Source: BAIKAL-G1 sp943370385 (GTDB lineage Bacteria; Cyanobacteriota; Cyanobacteriia; PCC-6307; Cyanobiaceae). From it: DNA of 64,000 nucleotides. A program made the translations under genes and the position numbers. Of the stretch, positions 27,040 through 35,340 are shown one piece after another (position 1 is the stretch's first letter; each line of letters starts with the position of its first letter). The notes below the pieces were generated by a model. It did not search any database. It saw only the letters and a list, made by a program, of their open reading frames with translations, and was not told the DNA's origin. The stretch lies in contig CALRQT020000007.1 in assembly GCA_943370385.1 (NCBI GenBank), positions 124,001-188,000 on the forward strand, read 5' to 3'.

Positions 27040-28392
27040 GTGTCCCTGAGGCTTCTGCTCGTCCGCCATGGCCTGAGCAGCTTCAATCTGGAGCAGCGGA
27101 TCCAGGGCCGTGACGACCTCTCCGACCTGAGCGAAGAGGGCCACCGCCAGGCCCGCGCCGCGGGAGAAGCCCTGCGGGGACTGGCGATTGACCAGGTCTA
27201 TGCCTCGCCGCTGCGACGGGCGAAAGACACGGCCCTGCAGCTGCTCGCCGCCCATGGCGGAGGCCTCACACCCCAACTCGATGACGACCTGCTGGAGGTG
27301 GACCTGGCCCCCTGGTGTGGCCTGAGGGTGCCAGACCTCAAAGAACGGTTCCCGGCCGAGTACCAGCTCTGGGCCACCCAGCCCGACAGCCTGCTGTTGC
27401 AACGCCCGGACGGCAGCAGCTATGCCCCGATCGGCGAGCTGATGGACCAGGCCAGTCGGTTCAAGGACAAGCTTCTACGGGACCACCCCCCCGGGGCAGC
27501 GGGCTCCCAAACCGTGCTGGTGGTGGCCCACAACGCCATCCTGCGCTGCCTGCTGCTGAGCCTGCTGGGTCTTGATGGCACTGGCTTTCGGCGCCTGCGC
27601 ATCGACAACGCCTCCCTGTCGGTGCTGAACCTGAGCACCGGCAGCGATGGCGAACTGGCCGTGCAGATCGAATCCCTCAATGGCACCAGCCATCTCCAGC
27701 AAAACCCCCTGGGCTCGCCCCTGCCGCCCAAGGGAGCTGGCGCAAGACTGGTGCTGGTGCGCCATGGCGAAACGGACTGGAATCGCCAGGGCCGCTTCCA
27801 GGGCCAGATCGACATTCCCTTGAATGAGAACGGCCATAGCCAGGCCGCTGCCGCCGGTCGCTTCCTGGCCGCCGTGAGCCTGCAACGCGCCTACACCAGT
27901 TCGATGGCCCGCCCACGTCAAACGGCGGAAGCCATCCTGCGTTCCCATCCGGGGGTGCCGCTCACCAGCGTCAGGGCCCTGGTGGAGATCGGCCATGGCG
28001 AATGGGAGGGACGGCTGGAGCCGGAGATTGCCGAGGGTTGGCCCGAGCTTCTGGCCGCCTGGAAGCTGGCGCCCGACACGGTGCAGATGCCTGGCGGCGA
28101 AACGATCCAGGACGTCTGGCAGCGGTCGCTGGCGGGCTGGCAGACGATTGCCGCCAGCCTGGATCCCGAGGAAACGGCCCTGGTGGTGGCCCACGATGCG
28201 GTCAATAAAACGATCCTCTGCGCCCTGCTGGGCCTGGGGCCGGCCGACATCTGGGCCGTGAAACAGGGCAATGGCGGGGTCACGGTGATCGACTATCCCC
28301 AAGGACCGGAGGGGCCGCCCCTGGTGGCCTGCCTCAACCAGACCACCCACCTGGGCGGAGTGCTGGATCGCACCGCAGCGGGAGCCCTCTAA
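27040..28392 (+). CDS. Two-domain histidine phosphatase (phosphoglycerate mutase family)
   Basis: A 450-residue protein from GTG 27040 with two tandem histidine-phosphatase domains. The first begins LLLVRHGLSSFNLEQRIQGR, the second (from ~232) LVLVRHGETDWNRQGRFQGQ. Both retain the RHG catalytic His and a second conserved His (VVAHNAIL and VVAHDAVNK). Cyanobacterial members have been annotated as phosphoglycerate mutase or phosphoserine phosphatase (PspB/GpmB-like). The first domain has HGLSSFN rather than HGET, so it may be the less canonical one. Its physiological substrate cannot be fixed from sequence. Confidence 0.88.
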   Translation: MSLRLLLVRHGLSSFNLEQRIQGRDDLSDLSEEGHRQARAAGEALRGLAIDQVYASPLRRAKDTALQLLAAHGGGLTPQLDDDLLEVDLAPWCGLRVPDLKERFPAEYQLWATQPDSLLLQRPDGSSYAPIGELMDQASRFKDKLLRDHPPGAAGSQTVLVVAHNAILRCLLLSLLGLDGTGFRRLRIDNASLSVLNLSTGSDGELAVQIESLNGTSHLQQNPLGSPLPPKGAGARLVLVRHGETDWNRQGRFQGQIDIPLNENGHSQAAAAGRFLAAVSLQRAYTSSMARPRQTAEAILRSHPGVPLTSVRALVEIGHGEWEGRLEPEIAEGWPELLAAWKLAPDTVQMPGGETIQDVWQRSLAGWQTIAASLDPEETALVVAHDAVNKTILCALLGLGPADIWAVKQGNGGVTVIDYPQGPEGPPLVACLNQTTHLGGVLDRTAAGAL

Positions 28393-28439
28393 ATGGCGGC
28401 TCTTACCCACCGGACTGGGGTGACGGGGCGCTGGCCGTC

Positions 28440-29720
28440 ATGGTGTTAAGCGGCTCGAGCCATTTTCTGGAGCAGGTGCACCTGCTCGAAGCGCCAGGCC
28501 AGCCGCCGCGTCGCTGTGATGCCCTAATTGAGGCCGGTGCCTTAGCCGCCACCGGGGAAGAAGCCCGCAAGCGAGCCGAGGTGCTCGGATTGCCAGGCCT
28601 CGATGCCAGGGGCTGGTGGCTGGGCCCCGCCTTGGTGGACCCCCATTCGGTGCTGGAGCAGCCCCAGGGCGGCCGGGCCGAAACCCTGCAGAGCCTGGCC
28701 CGATCGGCCGCCGCCGCGGGCTACGGCACCGTGGCCCTGCTGCCCCAGGCCCGTCCCTGGCGGGACCGGGCCGAGGCGATGCAGTTGCCCCGCCTGGCCG
28801 GCGACCAGGCCGAAGCGCAAATCCTGGCCTGGGGCAGCTTCAGCAACGGCGGTGTCGGCCTGGAGCTGGCCCCCCATCGTGAACAGCTCGACTGCGGCGC
28901 GATTGGCCTGGCCGAAGCGGCAACGATGCCGCCCCTGGCCCTGCTCGAACGGGGCCTGCGCCTAGCCGAAATGGGGGACCGGCCCGTGTTGATCGCCCCC
29001 CACAGCGAGGAGTTCAGCCAGGCGGGGTTCGTGCGCGAGGGGGTGGAGGCCCTGCGGCTGGGTTGGCCCCTCGATCCGGTGCTGAGCGAAACCATGCCCC
29101 TCGGCAGCCTGCTGGCCCTGGCCCAGGGCCTGCCCCAGGCCAACCTGCGCCTGATGAACCTCTCCACCGCCGCCGGGGTGACCCTGCTGGCGGAGCGGCC
29201 CTCCCAGCCCAGGCCCCTGGCCACGGTGAGCTGGTGGCATTTGGTGGCCGACTCCTCGGGCCTCGATCCGGTGGCGGAAGGCTGGCGAGTGCAGCCCTCC
29301 CTTGGCTGCCGGGCCGATCGTGAGGCCCTCATCGCTGGCCTGGCCAGCGGGGTGCTCACGGCTGTTGCCGTGCATCACCAGCCCCTCGATGCCGAAGAGC
29401 AGCTGCTGCCCCTGGATCAACGCAAACCGGGCGTGGCCGGTCACCGCTACGTGCTGCCGGCGCTCTGGCAGGAGCTGGTGGTGCAGCGGGGCTGGGGGGC
29501 CGCCGATCTCTGGCGGGTGCTCTGCTGGGGACCAGCCCAAATCCTGGGTCTAGCCGCGCCCCTGCTCACCACTGGCAGCCGGGACTGGATCCTGTTCGAT
29601 CCGGCGCTACGGTGGCGGCCCTGGCAGGACGCCGACGCCTCCCTGGCGGCCAACCAACCCTTGCGCCACCAGGAGCTCACGGGCCAGGTGATTGCTAAGG
29701 GACTGGCTGGCCGTTCCTAG
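28440..29720 (+). CDS. Dihydroorotase-like amidohydrolase, probably inactive (PyrC/PyrX type)
   Basis: A 426-residue member of the dihydroorotase family. The position of the normal DxHxH metal motif reads LGPALVDPHSVLEQ, where only one His is left. The usual carboxylated-Lys strand is not apparent. The middle keeps LIAPHSEEFSQ and DPVLSETMPL, and the end RDWILFDPALRW. Loss of metal ligands resembles the non-catalytic dihydroorotase homologues that partner aspartate transcarbamoylase in some bacteria. It starts 47 nt after the histidine-phosphatase gene on the same strand. Confidence 0.8.
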   Translation: MVLSGSSHFLEQVHLLEAPGQPPRRCDALIEAGALAATGEEARKRAEVLGLPGLDARGWWLGPALVDPHSVLEQPQGGRAETLQSLARSAAAAGYGTVALLPQARPWRDRAEAMQLPRLAGDQAEAQILAWGSFSNGGVGLELAPHREQLDCGAIGLAEAATMPPLALLERGLRLAEMGDRPVLIAPHSEEFSQAGFVREGVEALRLGWPLDPVLSETMPLGSLLALAQGLPQANLRLMNLSTAAGVTLLAERPSQPRPLATVSWWHLVADSSGLDPVAEGWRVQPSLGCRADREALIAGLASGVLTAVAVHHQPLDAEEQLLPLDQRKPGVAGHRYVLPALWQELVVQRGWGAADLWRVLCWGPAQILGLAAPLLTTGSRDWILFDPALRWRPWQDADASLAANQPLRHQELTGQVIAKGLAGRS

Positions 29721-30462
29721 GGGCCGCCCCGCTCCCTGGTTCGGCCGGGCCCAGGGAGCCGATGGCGTTGAAGGGATAGAAGCGCCAGAAGGCCCGGCCG
29801 ATGATCTCGCTGCGGGGCAAGAAGGCACCGCCGGGCCAGAAACGGCCATCCCAACTATTGGCGCGGTTGTCCCCCAAGGTGAGCACGTGGCCGGCTGGTA
29901 CCACGCCATTGAGGGTGCGGCAGGGGCCCATGCCCTGGCTGTCAACCGGACACCAGTTCTTGACGTAAGGCTCCTGTTGGCGCTGGCCGTTGAGGGTGAG
30001 CTGGCCGCGGGGATCGACCACCACGTGATCCCCCGCTATCGCCACAACCCGCTTAATGTAGGCATCGCAGGCGGGATTTTGCAGGCCGGGGATCGAACCC
30101 ACCAGGGGCAGATTCACCAGCAGACAGCCCAGGGCCGAAGGCCGGTTGTTGGCCCGCAGCACCGGATCAAAGTGATGGGGCGCATGGAAGACGACAATCT
30201 CGCCGCGCCGGGGCCCCCGGTTGCGGTAGCTGAGTTTTTCCACCAGCAGGCGGTCTTGGATCTGCAAACCGGGCAACATCGAGCCCGACGGGATATAGCG
30301 GGCCTCCAGCAGGTATTGGCGGATGCCGAGGGCCACCACCAGGGTGATTAGCACCCCCCGCCAGAACAGCCAGGGGCTCTCCCTCTCCGGGGGCTGTTGC
30401 GCCCCCGGAGAGTTGGGAGCCAGGTCAGGCGAGGACTGGGGACTGGGGGGATCCAGGGGCAC
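29695..30462 (-). CDS. lepB: Signal peptidase I
   Basis: About 255 residues from GTG 30462. It cleaves signal peptides on the outer face of the membrane. One transmembrane helix (WRGVLITLVVALGIRQYLLE) precedes the catalytic Ser in RYIPSGSMLPGLQ; the general-base Lys lies in AYIKRVVAIAGDHV, and the signature GDNRANSWDGRFW follows. ATG 30582 is in frame but would add 40 odd residues and overlap the divergent gene's start at a shared CCATGG, so I prefer the GTG. Its 3' end overlaps that of the dihydroorotase-like gene by 26 nt. Confidence 0.93.
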   Translation of the reverse strand: MPLDPPSPQSSPDLAPNSPGAQQPPERESPWLFWRGVLITLVVALGIRQYLLEARYIPSGSMLPGLQIQDRLLVEKLSYRNRGPRRGEIVVFHAPHHFDPVLRANNRPSALGCLLVNLPLVGSIPGLQNPACDAYIKRVVAIAGDHVVVDPRGQLTLNGQRQQEPYVKNWCPVDSQGMGPCRTLNGVVPAGHVLTLGDNRANSWDGRFWPGGAFLPRSEIIGRAFWRFYPFNAIGSLGPAEPGSGAAPRNGQPVP

Positions 30463-30580
30463 AGAGGGTTGCGGCTCGGACGACGGGGGATCGGGGCTCC
30501 AGAACCGCCAAGGCGGGCCTGCTGGGCAAGTACGGCAGATTAGGCAGTCGCAGGCCCTACCTCGCCCCTGAGCGATCCCC

Positions 30581-32059
30581 ATGGTTCGTCCCCGCTGGCT
30601 CTCACCCCAACGGGTCCCCCCGGGCCGGGGCTGGCGCCATTGGGACCGGTTTGTGGCGCTCTGGGCCAGCGTCAATCTGCTGTGGGTGGGGTTTGATCTC
30701 ACCTATGTGCCGCTGCGCACCTTCTGGTTGCAGCGCACCCTTTATCCGTTCCCTTCCCTACCCCTGGCGCTGCCGCTGACGCTGCTGCCGTCCATCACCC
30801 CCTACTACGACCCGATCAAGGGCATCGAGCCCCACCGCCAGACCCAGGCCTACCTGGCCGCCTTCCGCCAGCTGGATCAACAGCTGCTTCGCGATCCGGC
30901 TGCCCCGGCCGCCCAGGTCCTCCGCCGCCGGCAGCTGGCCCTCACCGACCAGATCATTGATGAAAATCCGTTCCTGGTTTCGGGCCAGTCCGGCAGCCTG
31001 GAAACGGTGAAAAACAGGCTGCGCCAGCGGGCCGGCCTCGATTCAGCCAAGCTTTCGAACGCACGCCTGCTCAGCGAGGACTGGCTGCAACGCCATCCCT
31101 GGCAAGGGGAACGCCGCTTCTGGCAGCAGCAGGTGCTGCCCCTGATCGAAACCTGCTATTGGCGGTCGATCGATGAAGACGGCCATCCCACCGACCACTT
31201 CTGGTGGTACGACCTGGTGCTATTCCAGGGCATCTTCGTGCTGGATATCGGCCTGCGGGTGCTGCGCCTACGGCGGCGCCTGCCTGGCTTGAGCTGGCGC
31301 GATGCCCTGCTGCGCCGTTGGATCGACCTGCCGCTGCTGCTGCCGATCTGGCGCTGGTCACGGCTGCTGCCGGTGGTGGAGCGCCTCAGTGGCGCCGGCC
31401 TGATCAACATCGAACCGCTGCGGGCCGTGATCAGCCGCGCCGTGGTCTCCCTGTTGGCCCTGGAACTCTTTGAGGTGCTGGCCCTGCAACTGGTCGATGG
31501 CACCCAGTCCCTGATCCGTTCGCCCCAGTGGCCCCGCTGGATCCGCAACCTGCGCAGCCACCAGCGGGCCAACCTGGCCGATGGGGGCGACCTCATGGAA
31601 TTGCTGCGCCTATGGGGGCCGATGGTGCTGGGCCAGGTGGCCCCGAGGCTCTCGCCGGAACTGCAGGCGGTGCTCAGCCATGCCCTGCAGCAGAGTTTCC
31701 GCGGCGGCGCCATGGGCGCCCAATTGAGCAGCCAGCTCTCGGCTGCCGTGGTCGACAGCCTGCTCGATCTCTCGCGCAGCACCGGCAAACGGCTCTCCCA
31801 GCCGGACAACCGCCAGGTGGAGCTGCTGTTGCGTTTCGCCGACCGCTTCCTCGATGAACTGGGCGGCGCCCTGGAGGCGGGCAGCACCCTGGAGCGCAGT
31901 CAGCAGCTGCTCTGCAGCCTGCTGCAGGACCTCAAGCTCACCTACCTGGCCCAGGTGAACCGGGCGGGCATCGATGCCTTGATGGATGAACTCGACGAAC
32001 TGACGAGCCCGGGAGCGGCGTCACCGGGCTCGGCAAGCCCAACATCCAAAACGGCCTGA
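30581..32059 (+). CDS. Conserved membrane-associated protein, unknown function
   Basis: A 492-residue protein. An N-terminal hydrophobic helix (FVALWASVNLLWVGFDLTYV) and a second (LPLALPLTLLPSITPYYDPI) precede a soluble region that ends in a conserved ETCYWRSIDEDG block. DHFWWYDLVLFQGIFVLDI then begins another membrane-embedded part, with basic segments such as RVLRLRRRLPG. The C-terminal ~200 residues are helical and Leu/Gln-rich. The overall layout recalls channel-like or scaffold membrane proteins, but I do not recognise a characterised family. Divergent from lepB, whose promoter must lie within or next to its 5' end. Confidence 0.75.
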   Translation: MVRPRWLSPQRVPPGRGWRHWDRFVALWASVNLLWVGFDLTYVPLRTFWLQRTLYPFPSLPLALPLTLLPSITPYYDPIKGIEPHRQTQAYLAAFRQLDQQLLRDPAAPAAQVLRRRQLALTDQIIDENPFLVSGQSGSLETVKNRLRQRAGLDSAKLSNARLLSEDWLQRHPWQGERRFWQQQVLPLIETCYWRSIDEDGHPTDHFWWYDLVLFQGIFVLDIGLRVLRLRRRLPGLSWRDALLRRWIDLPLLLPIWRWSRLLPVVERLSGAGLINIEPLRAVISRAVVSLLALELFEVLALQLVDGTQSLIRSPQWPRWIRNLRSHQRANLADGGDLMELLRLWGPMVLGQVAPRLSPELQAVLSHALQQSFRGGAMGAQLSSQLSAAVVDSLLDLSRSTGKRLSQPDNRQVELLLRFADRFLDELGGALEAGSTLERSQQLLCSLLQDLKLTYLAQVNRAGIDALMDELDELTSPGAASPGSASPTSKTA

Positions 32060-32061
32060 AC

Positions 32062-32105
32062 GGACCCCCCTGACCCGGGACCCCTGACTCGAGACCCCTG
32101 ACAAG
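32062..32105. repeat. 14-16-nt tandem repeat, 3 copies
   Basis: GGACCCCCCTGACCCG, GGACCCCTGACTCG and AGACCCCTGACAAG follow one another just after a stop codon and before the convergent Spx-like gene. The first copy carries two extra bases. Confidence 0.8.
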
Positions 32106-32117
32106 GGACGCCAAGGA

Positions 32118-32507
32118 TTAGCCCAGGAGCACCGCACTCCATTCGTCTGGCTTGAAGCCCACCAACACTTCGCCCTGGGCTGTGAACACCAGGGGCCGCT
32201 TGATCAACTTGCCATCGGCGGCCAGGGCTTGGAGCGCTTCGCCTTGGCCCATGGCAGCCACGGCGGCGGCACCAAGGGCCCGGTAGCTCTGGCCGCTGGT
32301 GTTGAACAGGCGCTTGATGGCTCCCAAGGCCGCCAGGGCCTCGGCCAGGGATTCCCTGGACGGGGGACTCGTGGTGATCTCGATCAGCTCCAAATCCGGA
32401 CCAGCAGAAAGGCCCTGCTGGGCTAGCCAGGTCAGGGCCTTGCGGCAGGTGGAGCAGCGGCTGTAGGCGTAAACCTTCAGCGGCAGTTGATCCCCTGCAA
32501 TCGCCAT
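32118..32507 (-). CDS. Spx/MgsR/ArsC-family thioredoxin-fold protein
   Basis: A 129-residue protein. The N-terminal redox motif is SRCSTCRKALTWL (CxxC), followed by IEITTSPPSRESLAEAL and KRLFNTSGQSYRAL, typical of the ArsC/Spx family. The C-terminal IKRPLVF and VGFKPDEW complete the fold. Firmicute Spx binds RNA polymerase, whereas ArsC reduces arsenate; no arsenic genes are nearby. Regulator or reductase cannot be decided here. It lies 9 nt downstream of the ferredoxin gene, so the two are very likely co-transcribed, which favours a redox role. Confidence 0.88.
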   Translation of the reverse strand: MAIAGDQLPLKVYAYSRCSTCRKALTWLAQQGLSAGPDLELIEITTSPPSRESLAEALAALGAIKRLFNTSGQSYRALGAAAVAAMGQGEALQALAADGKLIKRPLVFTAQGEVLVGFKPDEWSAVLLG

Positions 32508-32516
32508 GGCGCTAGC

Positions 32517-32876
32517 TCAGCGACCGAAAAGATTTTTGAGGGCGCCCAGCAGGCTGTTGGAGCCCTTGCCGACGCCATCCTGGGGGCGGGTGCGAATTGT
32601 CACGTCACCGTTGACGGTGGTGCGGCAGCTGAGCCGGTAGCTCGCAGGGCGGTCAGCCAGATAAACCTGCTCGACATCGCTGCGGGGCGAGAGGTTACGG
32701 GCCCCTTCAACCACCTCAACGACGCAGGTACCGCATTGGCCCACGCCGCCGCAGTTGTTGAGGTTGTTCAGGCCGGTGTAGGGGTTAACGCCGGCGTCCA
32801 GGGCAGCGCGGCGCAGGTTGGCCCCCTCGATGCAACCGACCTGCTGGCCTTCCTTTTCAAAACGGATGGTGGGCAC
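32517..32876 (-). CDS. 2Fe-2S ferredoxin
   Basis: A 119-residue protein with a plant/adrenodoxin-like [2Fe-2S] fold. Cluster ligands are visible as NCGGVGQCGTC, with the fourth Cys in SYRLSCRTTV; the extra C-terminal part (SNSLLGALKNLFGR) is a short amphipathic helix. It is a soluble electron carrier, not the main photosynthetic ferredoxin PetF, whose motif differs. It is the first gene of a two-gene unit with the Spx/ArsC-like gene. Its promoter must lie in the 263-nt divergent spacer shared with the methyltransferase gene. Confidence 0.92.
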   Translation of the reverse strand: MPTIRFEKEGQQVGCIEGANLRRAALDAGVNPYTGLNNLNNCGGVGQCGTCVVEVVEGARNLSPRSDVEQVYLADRPASYRLSCRTTVNGDVTIRTRPQDGVGKGSNSLLGALKNLFGR

Positions 32877-33139
32877 GGTCGGCTACGGAACATGGCGCCG
32901 ACCAACTTACAAGGCGATGGCGACCTTCCCGCGCCGGCCCGAGCGGGCTGCCTTCGGGCGGCCCCCCAAGGGCAGCCAAAGGGGCGCAGGTTTGGCCCCA
33001 TGGACCGGGAGTGCAGGCCTGCCGTCCCAAGCCTGGGGAGCCCTGTTGAAGGTCAGGCGCCCCCAGGGGCCCGGCGGGGGAGGGACCTGCCCCTGACTAG
33101 CATTGGCATCCCTAGGCGGTTCTGCTCCGCTCCTGATCC

Positions 33140-33904
33140 ATGGCCCCGGCGACCGATTCCCACCCCATGGAAGACCCCACGTTTGGGCTGGCGGCAGACC
33201 GCTACGACCTGATCCAACAACAGTTGATCCCCGGCTACGGCAGCCTGGCCCGCCTGGCCGTGGCCCTGCTCGCCGCGTCGCCCCTGGCGTCCGAGCCGGG
33301 GGCCGAGGTGCTGGTGGCCGGCTGTGGCACCGGCGCCGAACTGCAGGAAGCCGTGGCCCAGCGCCCCGACTGGCGATTGGGCGCCATCGATCCCTCGGCG
33401 GCGATGCTGGCCGAGGCCCGCAAACGGCTGGCCGGGGCCAACAGCCGTCCGACCGAAGCCAACAGCCGTCCGGCCGGGGCCCCAGCCATCGATTGGCAGC
33501 AAACCACCGTTGAACAACTCACCGAGGCGCCCGCCTACCAGGGCCGTTACGCCGGGGTCCTGTCGGTGCTGGTGCTCCAGTCCCTCGCCGATGACGGCAG
33601 CAAGCTGGCTTTCCTCTCGGGCCTGGCCCGCAGCCTGCGCCCCGGCGGCCAACTGGTGCTAGTGGACCTGATGTCCACCTCCCTGCCCTCCCTGGAGGGC
33701 CAATTGGCCAGCGCCTGGGTCGGCTTCCAACGGGCCAGCGGCCTGCAGGCCCCGGCCGAACAGCTGGCGCCCCTCACCCAAGGCCTCCATCCCGTCGGCA
33801 TGGCCCGGCTCACCAGCCTGGTGAACGCGGCTGGATTTAGCGATCCGGCCCGCATTTTCCAAGCCCTGGCCTTTGAAGGGTTTCTGCTGCAGAAGCCCAG
33901 TTAG
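33140..33904 (+). CDS. Class I SAM-dependent methyltransferase
   Basis: A 254-residue protein. Motif I (EVLVAGCGTGAELQEAV) and the acidic loop (LGAIDPSAAMLAEARKRL) bind S-adenosylmethionine; later motifs include LRPGGQLVLVDLM. A loop after motif II carries a duplicated ANSRP unit from a 21-nt tandem repeat. The C-terminus (NAAGFSDPARIFQALAFEGF) is typical of small-molecule methyltransferases. The acceptor is unknown. A TAGCAT box at 33098 could be the -10. Confidence 0.85.
   Translation: MAPATDSHPMEDPTFGLAADRYDLIQQQLIPGYGSLARLAVALLAASPLASEPGAEVLVAGCGTGAELQEAVAQRPDWRLGAIDPSAAMLAEARKRLAGANSRPTEANSRPAGAPAIDWQQTTVEQLTEAPAYQGRYAGVLSVLVLQSLADDGSKLAFLSGLARSLRPGGQLVLVDLMSTSLPSLEGQLASAWVGFQRASGLQAPAEQLAPLTQGLHPVGMARLTSLVNAAGFSDPARIFQALAFEGFLLQKPS
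33437..33478. repeat. 21-nt tandem repeat inside methyltransferase gene, 2 copies
   Basis: GCCAACAGCCGTCCGACCGA plus A is followed by GCCAACAGCCGTCCGGCCGG plus G, encoding ANSRPTE and ANSRPAG in a surface loop. Confidence 0.85.
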
Positions 33905-33921
33905 GGGCAGCCTGGATCCAG

Positions 33922-34380
33922 CTAGGGAGCCCCTGGGGCGGCCAGGGCAGGGCCCCCGGTAGGGCCCATGGCCGGTCCCTGGATAGGGCTTGGGCGCGAC
34001 GACAGGGGCTGGGCTAGGGGGTGGCCTGGCCGGTCGTCCAACACCACCACCATGGGCAGCACCAGGGTGAGCAGGCCGATCAGGGCGCCGATCAGCGGGG
34101 CGGCCAGGCCCAGGCCCGAACCTTCGCCAGCCGGGCCTGGGGAGGGAGAGGATTGCTCGCCGCCAACCCCTGGGAGCCGGTCCTCGGGGTCAGCCGATGG
34201 AGCCGACTGGGCCGCCTGGCTGACTTCGGCTTCACCTCGGCCTTGCTGCGGCATGGGGCCTTGCTCCAGCAGCCGTTGGCCGGCCCAGCGATCGTCAGAG
34301 GGGGGCGCGGGAGGGAACGCTTCCACCGATCCCGGCCTTTGGGACAACTGCGGGGATCGGGGAGGGGGGTCGGAATCCAT
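33922..34380 (-). CDS. Single-helix membrane protein, Pro-rich, unknown
   Basis: A 152-residue protein from ATG 34380. The first ~90 residues are Pro/Ser/Gln-rich and probably disordered. One transmembrane helix (PLIGALIGLLTLVLPMVVV) at about 95-115 follows, then DDRPGHP and another Pro/Gly-rich tail. I do not recognise a characterised family; the helix and the following DDRP block resemble small conserved picocyanobacterial membrane proteins. No clear ribosome-binding site is visible, so the start may differ. Confidence 0.6.
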   Translation of the reverse strand: MDSDPPPRSPQLSQRPGSVEAFPPAPPSDDRWAGQRLLEQGPMPQQGRGEAEVSQAAQSAPSADPEDRLPGVGGEQSSPSPGPAGEGSGLGLAAPLIGALIGLLTLVLPMVVVLDDRPGHPLAQPLSSRPSPIQGPAMGPTGGPALAAPGAP

Positions 34381-34710
34381 GGAAAGGGGGAGGGAACAGG
34401 TTCAGCGACGCTGCCGGCGGGGGTACGGACCGGGGAGGGACGACGCGGAACGGCCCGTTGAAGACCGGGGACGGTCCCGAAGGACAGGCTCCCCAAACTG
34501 GCTGATCAAGTCAGCCAGCGGGTTCAACTGGTTGTAGGGATTCTGGCACCGCTGTCGAGGCCTCAGCGAGGGGCCGGCCTCTACGACGGGCCTCCGGGCA
34601 TGACCAGGCGGACAAGGGGCACCGAGGTTGGGCCCATGGCGAATCAGGCCGACCTGGCCACCCCCCCTGGGCCGGCGGCCAGCCCTAATCCGGCTGGTCA
34701 GACTTGCGGC
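34381..34710. other. 330-bp spacer with one inverted repeat
   Basis: Both flanking genes are on the minus strand. I see no convincing gene; open frames here are GC-driven. The only structure is a perfect 8-bp inverted repeat at 34498-34518, CTGGCTGA and TCAGCCAG around a TCAAG loop, which could be an operator or a transcript hairpin. Confidence 0.5.
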
Positions 34711-35184
34711 CTAGGGCTGGTCCGGCTTCTGGAGCAGGGCGCGGATTTCCTTAAGTTCGGTCAGGATCGCCAACAGCAGCTGCTGGCTGGCGGTGGCGGG
34801 GGAGTGGAGCACCTCCACCGTCACCTCCTTAATCCGCAGCACATCGCGGGCGAAGCGGGCCACCTCATTGGGGTGGAACAGGAGGGCGTCCTTTTGATCG
34901 GTGCGATATTCGGGGTTGAGCCGCTTGGGATTGAAGGGGGGGTTGAGGTTGCGGGGATCGGTGTTGGTGTAGCGATACACCGACGCCCTGGAGCGATTCA
35001 AGGTGCGCTGCACGTCGTCAATGCCGATCAGCCCATCGGCCGCCGGAGGGGGCAGGCCGATGGACTGACGCAAGGGCTCTTGATCGCCAAGAACCTGATC
35101 CCCAAGGAAGGGACTCACCTGGGGCGGGGGGGCGGCTTGGGCAGCTGCGACATGTCCATCACCGCCCAAGGGATGGCCGATCAT
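34711..35184 (-). CDS. Predicted DNA-binding (MerR-like helix-turn-helix) protein
   Basis: A 157-residue protein. The N-terminal ~45 residues are variable. The conserved core is GLIGIDDVQRTLNRSRASVY followed by RYTNTDPRNLNPPFNPKRLN, which reads as a winged-helix/MerR-like DNA-binding segment (a two-part recognition helix with SRASVYRY), then LLFHPNEVARFARDVL and a C-terminal helix (LLLAILTELKEIRALLQ) suited to dimerisation. It is conserved in style with cyanobacterial resolvase-like or regulator proteins of unknown target. Divergent from proS. Confidence 0.65.
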   Translation of the reverse strand: MIGHPLGGDGHVAAAQAAPPPQVSPFLGDQVLGDQEPLRQSIGLPPPAADGLIGIDDVQRTLNRSRASVYRYTNTDPRNLNPPFNPKRLNPEYRTDQKDALLFHPNEVARFARDVLRIKEVTVEVLHSPATASQQLLLAILTELKEIRALLQKPDQP

Positions 35185-35306
35185 TTGAGACGAATCTAAG
35201 ACTATAGGGATCGAAGCTAGCAGCCTTTCAAGCCCCTGGACTGGCCATTTCGGCGCGGTTCTGCCCCCCCATCAGGGCAGGAATGGGCCGGCGGCCCAAG
35301 CTGCGG

Positions 35307-35315
35307 TGATAGGTT
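35307..35315 (+). promoter_or_regulatory. Candidate extended -10 for proS
   Basis: TGATAGGTT (TG, one base, TAGGTT) lies 26 nt before the proS ATG. The same TAGGNT pattern precedes psb27 and hemC. There is no convincing -35. Confidence 0.3.
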
Positions 35316-35340
35316 CCGCCCCAGTGCTCTTTTGACAGCC

